Source: Deltaproteobacteria bacterium (lineage in GTDB: Bacteria > Desulfobacterota > BSN033 > UBA1163). Taken from it: a stretch of DNA of 37,830 nt. Both the position numbers and the translations under genes were made by a program. The stretch is from the NCBI GenBank assembly GCA_016875195.1, contig VGRY01000041.1:1-37830 (forward strand), written 5' to 3'. How positions within the stretch are numbered: position 1 is the stretch's first letter; every line of letters starts with the position of its first letter. Of this stretch, positions 1 through 7,981 are shown in pieces. The notes below the pieces were generated by a model. The model did not search any database, was not told the origin of the DNA, and saw nothing but the letters and a program-made list of their open reading frames with translations.

Positions 1-845
1 TGAATTTTCCCGCTTCGCTTTTAGCATGGGACGTTCTGGCTCTAAATGGCTACCTCTTTTTAAACCTCTTCATCCCTATTTACTTGCTGGTAAAATCTTA
101 CTATGGAAAAAAGCCTAACTGGAAATTCATCCTTCCTTTCATCCTCCTCTCGATTCCGTGGGCGGTCGGAATTCATACCGTCACCGCCTTCCTGTATAAC
201 GGCCTTGCGGCCCGTCCCTTCTGGAATGCATCGATTCTGGCCCCGAGGTTCCTGGCAAGCGCCTTCTGTTCAGGGCCTGCCATTATCATCGTCATTTTTC
301 AGATCATCCGGAAGGTCTCCGTCATCAAGATAGAGGACGGCGCTCTCTTCAAGGTTGCGGAACTGATTGCCTATGCCATGTTCCTCAACCTCTTCCTTCT
401 CGGCGCGGAGATATTTAAGGAATACTATTCCGGCACGGTTCATATGGCCTCCTTCAAGTACCTCTTTGAAGGCCTTCATCACCATAATGAACTCGTTCCC
501 TGGATCTGGGCGGCCATGGCGATGAATGTCACGGCCTTTATTCTCTTCCTGATTCCCTCAACGAGGAAACGCTTAAGCACCCTCAACCTGGGATGCCTTC
601 TCATCATCGTGGGGGTATGGATTGAGAAGGGTCCGGGGTTTGTCATTCCAGGATTCGTTCCCGATCCACTTGGCGAGATTCATGAATATGTCCCCAATCT
701 TGTGGAGCTCATGGTCTCCTTTGGAATCTGGGCGCTGGGTCTTCTCATCTTTACACTCCTGATGAAAGTGGCCATCCCCATTGAGACCGGAAAATTCAGC
801 CACACGGAATATGAAAAAGAAAGGCCCTATGTAATGCCTCATTAA
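1..845 (+). CDS. NrfD/PsrC-family membrane subunit, DsrP-like (5' partial)
   Basis: Integral membrane quinone-interacting subunit of the NrfD/PsrC family. The reading frame is open from base 3 to the stop at 843-845, so the gene begins before the window; the TTG at 84 is internal. The visible 281 residues contain about seven hydrophobic segments. They carry the family motif HTVTAFLY followed by a run of the type ILAPRFLASAF, and the later segments VWIEKGPGFVIPGF and PDPLGEIHEYVPN. The last of these resembles DsrP (of DsrMKJOP) and HmcC more than ActC or QrcD. Family knowledge says such proteins exchange electrons between menaquinone/menaquinol and Fe-S or cytochrome partners. It precedes qrcA by 100 bp, and a possible promoter lies in that gap, so it probably ends an upstream operon. 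Membership of NrfD is certain; the exact complex (Dsr, Hmc or other) cannot be decided without the upstream genes. Confidence 0.85.
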   Translation, partial: NFPASLLAWDVLALNGYLFLNLFIPIYLLVKSYYGKKPNWKFILPFILLSIPWAVGIHTVTAFLYNGLAARPFWNASILAPRFLASAFCSGPAIIIVIFQIIRKVSVIKIEDGALFKVAELIAYAMFLNLFLLGAEIFKEYYSGTVHMASFKYLFEGLHHHNELVPWIWAAMAMNVTAFILFLIPSTRKRLSTLNLGCLLIIVGVWIEKGPGFVIPGFVPDPLGEIHEYVPNLVELMVSFGIWALGLLIFTLLMKVAIPIETGKFSHTEYEKERPYVMPH

Positions 846-874
846 AGGATTTCAGTCGATACCAAAAAATATTA

Positions 875-903
875 TTGCGTTTTATAAGAAGTGCTGTTAT
901 ATA
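875..903 (+). promoter_or_regulatory. Candidate sigma-70-type promoter upstream of qrcA
   Basis: TTGCGT at 875-880 and TATATA at 898-903 are separated by 17 bp in an AT-rich gap between the NrfD gene and qrcA. The predicted start of transcription would lie near 910, about 35 bp before the qrcA ATG, and AAGGGG serves as ribosome binding site. This is based on consensus similarity only. Confidence 0.35.
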
Positions 904-945
904 GAATTTTAGTTTTAGGGGGGAATATCAATAAGGGGTTAAAAG

Positions 946-1440
946 ATGAAACCCTTCCTGATTGGATTGGCGATCGGGACCGCGATCCTCCTTCTTTTCA
1001 TCAACTTCGGGTCAAGCTTCAGGCCTGAACAGCCCATCTCTTTCAACCACAAGAAACATCACGACCAGGGCGTTGAATGCGCCGCCTGCCACTCCTATTT
1101 TAAGGAACAGACCTTTTCTGGCATGCCAAAAGCGGCTGTCTGCATGGAGTGCCACAAAGAAACCCTAACCAAACATCCGGACGAAGAAAAGATCAGACAA
1201 TTTAAAAAAAACGGGGAAGAAATCCCCTGGAAACGGCTCTATCAGCAACCCGACGATGTTTTCTTCTCTCATCGCCGCCATGTGGTTCTGGCCGGAATGG
1301 AATGTAAGAGTTGCCACGGAGACATCGGGCAGAGCGAAAAGCCGCCCACAAAACCCTGGGTGAAGATGACGATGAAATGGTGCATGGACTGCCATACGAA
1401 AACAAAAGCAAACAATGACTGTTTGGCATGCCATGTTTAA
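946..1440 (+). CDS. qrcA: Pentaheme cytochrome c subunit of Qrc menaquinone reductase (QrcA-like)
   Basis: Membrane-anchored multiheme cytochrome c. An N-terminal hydrophobic segment (about residues 3-20) acts as signal or anchor. Five CXXCH motifs follow, with first cysteines at residues 45, 66, 120, 146 and 159. Isolated histidines that could be axial ligands precede them, for example in FNHKKHH and FFSHRRH. Length (164 aa) and layout match the cytochrome c7/c3-like subunits QrcA and ActA. It is followed by separate molybdopterin-family, four-cluster ferredoxin and NrfD genes, which is the qrcABCD order known from Desulfovibrio. In the alternative complex III (Act), the molybdopterin and ferredoxin parts are fused and other subunits follow. 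In Qrc this subunit accepts electrons from periplasmic cytochrome c3 and passes them inward to menaquinone. Desulfovibrio QrcA has six hemes as I recall; only five are visible here. Confidence 0.8.
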   Translation: MKPFLIGLAIGTAILLLFINFGSSFRPEQPISFNHKKHHDQGVECAACHSYFKEQTFSGMPKAAVCMECHKETLTKHPDEEKIRQFKKNGEEIPWKRLYQQPDDVFFSHRRHVVLAGMECKSCHGDIGQSEKPPTKPWVKMTMKWCMDCHTKTKANNDCLACHV

Positions 1441-1444
1441 AGGA

Positions 1445-1770
1445 GGAAATTCGAAATTCGAAGCACGAAATCCGAAAAAAGCACGAATCTTCGAAATACA
1501 AATGACCTAAACAAAAAGTTTAGAATTTGGAAAATTTGTAACACTTTAGCGGTTTGAAAATCTTTGTAAAATCCCTCCCGACCTCCCTTTGCCAAAGGGA
1601 GGAGATAGGGGTTTCCCCCTTCGGAAAAGGGGGATTAAGGGGGATTTTATGATGAATCTTTTGGTCAATTGACTCGTAAAACTCTTTTTTTCAAAATGCT
1701 AAAGTGATACGAAAATTTGAATTTTGAAATTGTTTCGAGTTTCGATATTCGAATTTCCGATTTAAAGGTT
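1445..1770 (+). repeat. Gene-free gap with a nested palindromic element between qrcA and qrcB
   Basis: The 333-bp gap between qrcA and qrcB holds no gene. Its left arm (about 1447-1500) is made of repeated words such as GAAATTCGAA, CGAAATCCGAA and CGAATCTTCGAA. Its right arm (about 1717-1765) is made of the complementary words, so the two can fold on each other. Between them sits the repeat listed at 1561-1710. The right arm runs directly into the qrcB ribosome binding site. The arms match imperfectly, like an old inverted repeat that has been reshuffled. Confidence 0.6.
1561..1710 (+). repeat. Dispersed repeat A, inverted copy of 6399-6544
   Basis: About 150 bp containing two internal hairpins (CTCCCTTTGCCAAAGGGAG and a CCCCCTT...AAGGGGG stem). 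It ends in CTAAAGTGATAC. The reverse complement of 6399-6544 matches it almost end to end, with an estimated identity near 85% by eye. The two copies flank qrcB, qrcC and qrcD in opposite orientations. Confidence 0.8.
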
Positions 1771-1773
1771 CTT

Positions 1774-4149
1774 ATGAAATTCAACCGACGAGATTTTTTA
1801 AAGATGGGAGGAGGAGCGGGAGCAGCCATTGCCCTGGGAGGCGGCTTCTGGAAATGGACTCAATTCCCGCCTGCTGAAAAATCAAATGGACCGGGCGTTG
1901 AGAGATGGATTCCTACGGTCTGCGGCCAGTGCACCGGAGGCTGCGGGACTCTGGTCAGGGTGATCGATGGTTGGGCTGTGAACATCGCAGGAAATCCCCT
2001 TCATCCTGTGAACCGGGGAACCCTCTGCCCAAAGGGCATTGCCGGACTTCAAGGGCTCTACGACCCTGACCGGATTCGCACTCCGCTGAAAAGGACCGGC
2101 AAGAGAGGGGAAGGCCGCTTTCAACCGATTACATGGGATGAGGCCCTCCATCTTGTTTCCGAATCTTTGAAGGACCTCCGGCGAAAGGGAGAAGCCCACC
2201 ATCTTGTGGTCATGGGCGGAAGGTATCGGGGACTGATGCGGTCGCTCTGGGACCGCTTCCTCAAATCCTTCGGTTCACCGAACTATATCGACAATCAATT
2301 CAGGTGGGAAGAACCTCCCCTGGAAGGTCTCTTCCTCACACAGGGAATCCATTCCCTTCCGGCCTATGATATTGAGAATGCCCAGTACATCCTCTCTTTT
2401 GGCTCCGGGATGTTGGAATCCCCCTGGTCCCCGGTCCAGATGTTAAAGGGCTACGGACACTTCAGGAGAGGAAGACCGGGCATACGCGGAAGATTGGTCC
2501 AGATCGAATCGCGCCTCTCCTTCACTGGCATCAAAGCCGACGAATGGATCCCCGTGCGACCCGGTACCGAGGGGATCCTCGCCCTTGGCATCGCCCATAT
2601 GATCATCAAGGAAGGCCTCTATCATAAGGAATTCATCTCCGGACAGACATTCGGATTTGAGAGCTGGACAAGCCCGGATGGCCGCGAGCATCTTGGGTTC
2701 AAAGAGTTCGTCCTCTCTGAATATGAACCCACGGTCGTATCCAAACGGACCGGCGTGCCCATCGACCAACTCATCCGTCTGGCCAGAGAATTTTCATCGA
2801 ACCAGCCCTCCCTGGCCATCGGATACCGGGATCGTCCTTTCCATCAGATGGCTGTCGCAGTTCTCAATGGATTGATGGGAAACATCGATGTTTCCGGAGG
2901 AGTCCTGATTCCCAGATCCATTCCTTATCAATCCCTTCCTTCTTTCAGAGAGGATGCCATTGCTCAACGGGGGAATTCACAGAAGCGGATCGATGAAGGA
3001 AATGGGATTTCCGTGAATTATCCCTATCTCTTTGCCAGAAATACTCTCTCCGGGAAACCTTATAAGCCAAAGATTCTCTTTCTATACTACACCAATCCTC
3101 TGTTTTCCAACCCGGCCCCCGACCTCTTCTCAAAGGCCTTTCAGGAGATCCCTCTGGTCGTCAGCTTTTCCCCGTATATGGATGATTCCGCCCAGTTTTC
3201 AGACCTCATCCTTCCTGATCACACTCCCCTTGAACGATGGCAGGATGACCCGGTCTTTCTTAATAATGGGTTTCCCGTCCTCGGGATCCGGCAACCCGTG
3301 ATCCCTCCTCTTTATCAGACAAAGGCGACCGGTGATTTTCTTCTCGCCCTGGCCAGATCCCTTGGAGGCCAAATTCAGAAGGCCTTCCCATGGAATGATT
3401 TCAAAGAAGTGATGATGGATAGCCTCAAGGGTATCTTCGAGGCAAAAAGGGGTGATACTTTCGGTCTCCAATTCGATGAGGCCTGGACCCGTCTTCTCCA
3501 GCGGGGAGGATGGTCGGTCCCTTCTTATAAGAACTTTGAAGAATTCTCGAAGCTCCTCCTTGAAAAAGGAGGATGGTGGGATCCGGTCTATGATTTTGGG
3601 GAACGGGATCGCGTCTTCCGGACGCCTTCTAAAAAATTTGAATTCTATCCACAGAAATGGAAAAAGGTTCGCTCCTTTTCGCCCGGAGAATTGAAGGATT
3701 CCTCTCTTCTTCCTCACTGGGAAGAGTCGAAAGAGGCCGGGAACGAAAAAGAGTATCCTTTCCATCTCCATGTCTTCAGAACCATGAGCTTGACAGGAGG
3801 AAGAAATGCGAACCAGCCCTGGCTTCAGGCCATGGCAGGCCAACATCTTTTTGAAAAATGGAAGACCTGGGTCGAAATCAATCCCGGGACGGCAAAACGG
3901 ATGTCCATATCCGATGGAGACTGGGTTTGGGTCGAATCCCCGAAGGGAAAGGTCAGGGTAAAAGCAAGGCTCTACAAAGGGGCCATGCCCGATGTCGTCA
4001 GCATTCCCTTCGGGCAGGGTCACTCCTCCGGAGGCCGATGGTCAAAGGGGGTGGGCCAAAATCCTTATCGCCTCATCGGAGATGATCTCGACCCGATCAC
4101 CGGATACCCGATTCATGGAACGACAAGGGTTAAGGTATATAAGACTTGA
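1774..4149 (+). CDS. qrcB: Molybdopterin-family subunit of Qrc menaquinone reductase (QrcB-like), lacking the Mo ligand
   Basis: Large periplasmic subunit of the DMSO reductase (CISM) superfamily, 791 aa from the ATG at 1774. I chose that start because it has an AAAGG ribosome binding site and directly begins a Tat signal (RRDFLK at residues 5-10). The longer frame from 1717 runs through repeat DNA. A [4Fe-4S] site is present: C50-x2-C53-x3-C57-x27-C85. A gap-free alignment with the ArrA protein of this window places tryptophan 178 where ArrA has its molybdenum-binding cysteine. Cys, Ser or selenocysteine ligands are therefore absent, as reported for Qrc, where this subunit has no molybdenum. 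Its likely role is structural or in electron transfer between QrcA and QrcC rather than catalytic. It lies between qrcA and qrcC; gaps on both sides are filled with palindromic repeats. Confidence 0.85.
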   Translation: MKFNRRDFLKMGGGAGAAIALGGGFWKWTQFPPAEKSNGPGVERWIPTVCGQCTGGCGTLVRVIDGWAVNIAGNPLHPVNRGTLCPKGIAGLQGLYDPDRIRTPLKRTGKRGEGRFQPITWDEALHLVSESLKDLRRKGEAHHLVVMGGRYRGLMRSLWDRFLKSFGSPNYIDNQFRWEEPPLEGLFLTQGIHSLPAYDIENAQYILSFGSGMLESPWSPVQMLKGYGHFRRGRPGIRGRLVQIESRLSFTGIKADEWIPVRPGTEGILALGIAHMIIKEGLYHKEFISGQTFGFESWTSPDGREHLGFKEFVLSEYEPTVVSKRTGVPIDQLIRLAREFSSNQPSLAIGYRDRPFHQMAVAVLNGLMGNIDVSGGVLIPRSIPYQSLPSFREDAIAQRGNSQKRIDEGNGISVNYPYLFARNTLSGKPYKPKILFLYYTNPLFSNPAPDLFSKAFQEIPLVVSFSPYMDDSAQFSDLILPDHTPLERWQDDPVFLNNGFPVLGIRQPVIPPLYQTKATGDFLLALARSLGGQIQKAFPWNDFKEVMMDSLKGIFEAKRGDTFGLQFDEAWTRLLQRGGWSVPSYKNFEEFSKLLLEKGGWWDPVYDFGERDRVFRTPSKKFEFYPQKWKKVRSFSPGELKDSSLLPHWEESKEAGNEKEYPFHLHVFRTMSLTGGRNANQPWLQAMAGQHLFEKWKTWVEINPGTAKRMSISDGDWVWVESPKGKVRVKARLYKGAMPDVVSIPFGQGHSSGGRWSKGVGQNPYRLIGDDLDPITGYPIHGTTRVKVYKT

Positions 4150-4290
4150 GAATGTCAAATATCAAATGTCAAAGTTCAAACCAAATCCAAATGTCAAATG
4201 ACCAAATTTATCAAGAGAGAACCTCTTTGGCGTTTTACCATTTGACATTCCTTTGGCATTTGAACTTTGGAATTTGGCCTTGAGGTTTCA
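4146..4290 (+). repeat. Word-type imperfect palindrome between qrcB and qrcC
   Basis: Left arm words AATGTCAAAT, ATCAAATGTCAAAG and CCAAATGTCAAATGACC are mirrored on the right by CCATTTGACATTCC, GGCATTTGAACTTTGG and AATTTGGCCTTGAGG. The right arm provides the GAGG ribosome binding site of qrcC. There is no gene inside. The element belongs to the same style of intergenic palindrome as those around 1450, 6350, 9150, 12360 and 24560. Confidence 0.6.
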
Positions 4291-4293
4291 ACA

Positions 4294-4977
4294 ATGCATA
4301 AGTGGGGAATGGTCATCGATCTGGATAGATGCTCCGGGTGCCAGACCTGTATGGCGGCTTGCCATGCAGAGAACAATATCGCCATCATCGGGCCGGAGGA
4401 GTCAGCCATGGGCCGCACCATCCACTGGATTGAACTTCTCCCCTTTATCGAAGGCGAATATCCCCATATTAAAGCGAGGCTTCTTCCAAGGCCCTGTATG
4501 CATTGTGAGCATCCCGCCTGCATCAAGGTCTGCCCCGTGGGCGCAACCTATACAAATGAAGAAGGGATTGTAGGCATTGTCTATTCCCGGTGTATCGGTT
4601 GTCGTTACTGCACCACCGCCTGCCCTTACACCGTCCGGAGCTTCAACTGGTATGAGCCTCACTGGCCGAAAGAGATGAAGGGCTCTCTGAACCGGGATGT
4701 CTCCATTCGGGGAAAGGGAGTGGTGGAGAAATGTTCCTTCTGTCACCACCGTCTGCTCAAGGCAAGGGAGAAGGCAAAGGTTGAAAAGAGGGAGCTTCTC
4801 TCGGAGGATTATATCCCGGCCTGTGTTCAGGCCTGTCCCAGCAAGGCCATGAATTTTGGCGATCTCAATGACCCTTTCAGCACGGTATCGATCCTCTCGA
4901 GAGAAAGAAGGGCTTTCAAATTGTTAGAGGATCTGGGAACCGAGCCTAAGGTCATCTATCTTTCAGAGGGAATGTGA
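4294..4977 (+). CDS. qrcC: Four-cluster [4Fe-4S] ferredoxin subunit of Qrc (QrcC-like)
   Basis: Periplasmic-side electron-transfer subunit of the NrfC/DmsB/PsrB family, 227 aa. I chose ATG 4294 (protein begins MHKWGMVIDL) because it has a nearby GAGG and the frame upstream is palindrome DNA. It has the sixteen cysteines of the family: CSGCQTCMAAC near the N-terminus, CMHCEHPACIKVCP, CIGCRYCTTACP, and the split fourth set CSFCHH with ACVQACP. It should wire QrcB and QrcA to the quinone site of QrcD. No Tat signal is visible, so export would be with QrcB. Its stop overlaps the qrcD start, indicating translational coupling. Confidence 0.85.
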   Translation: MHKWGMVIDLDRCSGCQTCMAACHAENNIAIIGPEESAMGRTIHWIELLPFIEGEYPHIKARLLPRPCMHCEHPACIKVCPVGATYTNEEGIVGIVYSRCIGCRYCTTACPYTVRSFNWYEPHWPKEMKGSLNRDVSIRGKGVVEKCSFCHHRLLKAREKAKVEKRELLSEDYIPACVQACPSKAMNFGDLNDPFSTVSILSRERRAFKLLEDLGTEPKVIYLSEGM

Positions 4978-6311
4978 TGGACGGAAAAGGTTTTAAGCTG
5001 GGCGATGATGCGATTTTGCTTCAGCCCATTCAGAGAACAGGGAAAACTTTTTATCTCACTCTCTTCTCATTAATTGCGGTCATCCTCTGGGCAGCCGGAG
5101 CTTATATTTATCAATACCGGGACGGCCTGGGCGTGACCGGGCTCTCCAGGCCCATCTACTGGGGAGTCTATATTACGAACTTTGTCTTCTTTATCGGCAT
5201 CAGCCATGCCGGAACCCTCATCTCTGCCATCCTCCGGCTCGCCAAGGCAGAATGGCGAAGATCGATTACCCGGTCCGCTGAAGTGATCACTGTCCTTGTC
5301 CTTTTCTTCGGTGTGGGAAACATCCTGATGGACCTGGGAAGACCGGACCGCATGCTCAATATTCTTCAATACCCTCACTTCCAGTCTCCCCTGCTCTGGG
5401 ATGTTTCAAGCATCACCGTCTATCTGACCGCCAGTTCGGTCTATCTCTACCTTCCGTTGATCCCGGATATCGCCATTCTCAGAGACCATGGGGGGAGATA
5501 TCAATGGTTTTACCGGATCCTTGCCCTGGGCTGGAGCGGGACGGAAAGACAGCACCATCTCCTCGAAAAGGGAATTTCCTTTATGGCGATCCTTGTCATT
5601 CCTGTTGCCGTCTCTGTCCATACGGTTGTCTCCTTTGTCTTCGCCATGACCATTCAGCCCATGTGGCATACGGCCATCTTCGGCCCCTACTTCGTTACCG
5701 GGGCTATCTTCTCAGGAATAGCCGCCCTCATCGTGGCGATGAATCTGATCCGTAAAGTCTATCATCTTGAAGATTACCTCCGACCCGTCCATTTCAACAA
5801 TCTGGGAATCCTCCTCCTGGTGATGACCCTTCTCTGGTTCTATTTCACTTTTACGGAATATCTCACCACCTTTTACGGGGGGGAGCCCATCCATATGACC
5901 ATCTTCTGGATGAAGTTTACCGGAAAATTCGCTCCCTTCTTCTGGGGGATGTTTCTCTTCTGTTTTATCATTCCCCTGCCTATCCTCAGCTTTAATAAAA
6001 CCCGGACGCCCTACGGGACATTGATTGCATCGATCTCGGTCATCATCGGGATGTGGCTGGAACGGTTTGTGATCGTCGTTCCGACGCTCGCCAACCCCAG
6101 GCTTCCCAATGAGGCGGTCCTCTATTTTCCCACCTGGGTGGAATGGTCCATATTCGCCGGCTGTGTCGCCTTCTTCATTCTCCTCTACATGATCTTTACC
6201 AAACTTTTTCCCATTGTCTCCATCTGGGAGGTGAGGGAAGGAAGGGAAAAATCGATGGCCGAAGTCCAGGAGCGAATCAAAACCTATCTCCCCGGGATTG
6301 GAGTGGAGTAA
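4977..6311 (+). CDS. qrcD: NrfD-family quinone-binding membrane subunit of Qrc (QrcD-like)
   Basis: Integral membrane protein of 444 aa with about ten hydrophobic helices, typical of NrfD/PsrC proteins with two four-helix bundles. Recognisable family segments are WGVYITNFVFFIGISHAGTL, the VLFFGVGNILMDLGRP motif and SVHTVVSFVFAMTIQPMWH. It would hold the menaquinone reduction site of the Qrc complex. ATG 4977 shares its A with the qrcC stop codon (TGATG) and has GAGGG upstream; a GTG one codon earlier (4974) is the alternative start. It is clearly distinct from the DsrP-like NrfD gene at the window start. After it comes a 329-bp repeat-filled gap, so qrcABCD may end here or read through into the cytochrome genes. 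Confidence 0.85.
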   Translation: MDGKGFKLGDDAILLQPIQRTGKTFYLTLFSLIAVILWAAGAYIYQYRDGLGVTGLSRPIYWGVYITNFVFFIGISHAGTLISAILRLAKAEWRRSITRSAEVITVLVLFFGVGNILMDLGRPDRMLNILQYPHFQSPLLWDVSSITVYLTASSVYLYLPLIPDIAILRDHGGRYQWFYRILALGWSGTERQHHLLEKGISFMAILVIPVAVSVHTVVSFVFAMTIQPMWHTAIFGPYFVTGAIFSGIAALIVAMNLIRKVYHLEDYLRPVHFNNLGILLLVMTLLWFYFTFTEYLTTFYGGEPIHMTIFWMKFTGKFAPFFWGMFLFCFIIPLPILSFNKTRTPYGTLIASISVIIGMWLERFVIVVPTLANPRLPNEAVLYFPTWVEWSIFAGCVAFFILLYMIFTKLFPIVSIWEVREGREKSMAEVQERIKTYLPGIGVE

Positions 6312-6640
6312 ATATCAATGCAAATTGGTCAGTTATCAATTAGCAATGATCAATTAAAAATCTTTTAACCCGTGCTAATTTTTCATTGTTAATTTTTGGT
6401 ATCACTTTAGCCTTATGAAAAGAAGAGTTTCCTGGTCAATTGATCAAAAGAATCATCATAAAATCCCCCTACATCCCCCTTTTCCAAAGGGGGAAACCTC
6501 TATCTCCTCCCTGGCAAAGGGAGGCGGGGAGGGATTTTATAAGATGATTTCAACCACCTAAATTGTTAATAATCTTTCAGCCATTGCTAATTTTTCTTTG
6601 TTAATTTTGCAATTTTCACCGATGGTTTCAGAGGATCATT
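6312..6640 (+). repeat. Gene-free gap with repeat B and word-type arms
   Basis: There is no gene in these 329 bp. The left arm (6312-6398) and right arm (6550-6630) are AT-rich and share words such as CAATTAGCAATG, GCTAATTTTT and TTGTTAATTTT in opposite orientation. Repeat B (6399-6544) sits between them and is the inverted counterpart of 1561-1710. This is the same nested architecture as the qrcA-qrcB gap. Confidence 0.6.
6399..6544 (-). repeat. Dispersed repeat B, inverted copy of 1561-1710
   Basis: Begins with GTATCACTTTAG and contains the hairpins CCCCCTTTTCCAAAGGGGG and TCCCTGGCAAAGGGA. Its reverse complement aligns with 1561-1710 throughout. It contains no reading frame. Confidence 0.8.
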
Positions 6641-7822
6641 ATGAAGAAAGCAATTTTCATCGTGGGAGCGTTTATATTTCTTATTGCCTGTTCTTCTGTC
6701 TCTGCCCAGATCCTTCCTGAGGATCCTGCCAGGGGGGCGCGCCTTTTCGTGAATAAAGGCTGCGTCAAATGTCACGCCCTCAAGGGAGAGGGGGGAAAGG
6801 CAGGTCCGGATCTGGGTAAGATCGATCTGGGCGACACCCAGCTCGATCTGGCCGCCAAACTCTGGAATCACATCCCCTCCATGGTGGCCGGTATTGAAAG
6901 GGCAAAGATTTTGAAACCCGATTTGACAGGGGAAGAACTCGGCTCAATCGCCGCCTATCTCTATTTCCTCAAATACTTCGATGAACCCGGGGATGCAACC
7001 AAAGGTAAATTCCTTTTTAATGAGAAGGGCTGTATCGCCTGCCACCCGCTTTCTGGAAAAGGGAAAAAGGGAGAATCGGGCCTGGAAGGATTTCCGCAGA
7101 ACATCTCTCCGGTCTTTTTAAGTATGGAGATCTGGAACCACGGTCCGGAGATGATCGCCAACATGGTCCTACTCGGAATGAAGTGGCCTGAATTCAAAGA
7201 GACCGAGATGATCGACCTCCTCGAGTATATTAAAACGAACGCAAAGGGACCCAAAGAGGTTGCCTATATTACTCCCGGAAATCCGAGAGAAGGGAAAAAG
7301 ACATTTTTAGCCAAAGGATGTGGGGAATGCCATCCCGTCCAGGGGGAAAAGACCTCTGTCAGCGGCATCGATCTCTCGAAGAGGTCGAAGGCCTATTACC
7401 GGAGCCTCACCCGTGTGACCTCCACGATGTGGAACAAGGGACCAACGGTCCTGGCCAAAATGTCCCAGACCAAAACCGGCATCCCGAAGTTTACACCCAA
7501 AGAGATGGCCGATCTCATCTCCTATCTTTATTTCCTCCATTTCATCGACGAGGCGGGCAATCCGGTCAATGGGAGGAAAAAGTTTTCAGATCTCGTATGT
7601 GTTAGATGTCACGGGGTGGATGGGAAGCGGGGAGAGTTGATGCACATCGATCTCTCAAAATATCAGGGCGCAGGCAATCCTATGGAGATTGCCGCGGGCA
7701 TCTGGAACCATAGCGTGGAGATCCGCAGGGCGACGATGGAAAAGGGAATCCCATGGCCCCGGTTTAAAAAAGGGGAGATGGCCGATCTTCTTGAATATCT
7801 GCGGACCCCGAAGAAAAAATAG
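6641..7822 (+). CDS. Exported tetraheme cytochrome c made of four class I domains
   Basis: Cytochrome with a signal peptide (MKKAIFIVGA followed by a hydrophobic stretch ending near SVSAQ). Four tandem class I cytochrome c domains follow. CXXCH cysteines lie at residues 41, 131, 227 and 320, and each domain has the glycine/lysine-rich start of the type GKxLFxxKGCxxCH. About 30 residues after each heme, the domains carry a recurring WN(H/K)-x-P-x-(M/V)-type motif and then a helix like EMADLISYLYF. Methionines after the WNH motif are candidate distal ligands. The next gene is a close paralogue with the same plan. Its position ahead of a Rieske/cytochrome b set suggests it is the periplasmic electron carrier of that complex, which is inferred from context. 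ATG 6641 has AGAGGA upstream. Confidence 0.8.
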   Translation: MKKAIFIVGAFIFLIACSSVSAQILPEDPARGARLFVNKGCVKCHALKGEGGKAGPDLGKIDLGDTQLDLAAKLWNHIPSMVAGIERAKILKPDLTGEELGSIAAYLYFLKYFDEPGDATKGKFLFNEKGCIACHPLSGKGKKGESGLEGFPQNISPVFLSMEIWNHGPEMIANMVLLGMKWPEFKETEMIDLLEYIKTNAKGPKEVAYITPGNPREGKKTFLAKGCGECHPVQGEKTSVSGIDLSKRSKAYYRSLTRVTSTMWNKGPTVLAKMSQTKTGIPKFTPKEMADLISYLYFLHFIDEAGNPVNGRKKFSDLVCVRCHGVDGKRGELMHIDLSKYQGAGNPMEIAAGIWNHSVEIRRATMEKGIPWPRFKKGEMADLLEYLRTPKKK

Positions 7823-7847
7823 AGGATTTCCCGGCCTTTGTGTGGGT

Positions 7848-7916
7848 TTAACCCCCTCTTGTAACTCCCTCTCTATTCCCCCCTTAAATTAAGGGGGGGA
7901 GGAAGGGGGGTTATTA
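7848..7916 (+). repeat. Palindromic AACCCCC/GGGGGTT element
   Basis: Starts TTTAACCCCCTC and ends GGGGGGTTATTA, with an internal CCCCCCTTAAATTAAGGGGGG stem. It lies between the two tetraheme cytochrome genes. A related element is at 26519-26600. It could also act as a strong mRNA hairpin separating the paralogues. Confidence 0.55.
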
Positions 7917-7981
7917 ATGGTAGAGATAAAGACAGACCCCATTGAAATGCTGGAAGAATCAAAACAGAAAGGGAGTGGAAG

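Noticed and set aside
1717..1773. N-terminal extension of qrcB
   Set aside because: The codons lie in the arm of a palindromic repeat; the ATG at 1774 starts the Tat signal directly.
3199..4023. 274-codon open frame on the minus strand opposite qrcB
   Set aside because: It has no recognisable domain and lies antisense to a clear gene; explained by codon bias of the plus strand.
946..6311. Alternative complex III (Act) instead of Qrc
   Set aside because: The molybdopterin-type and ferredoxin proteins are separate genes, and ActD, ActE and a second adjacent ActF-type gene are absent, which fits Qrc.
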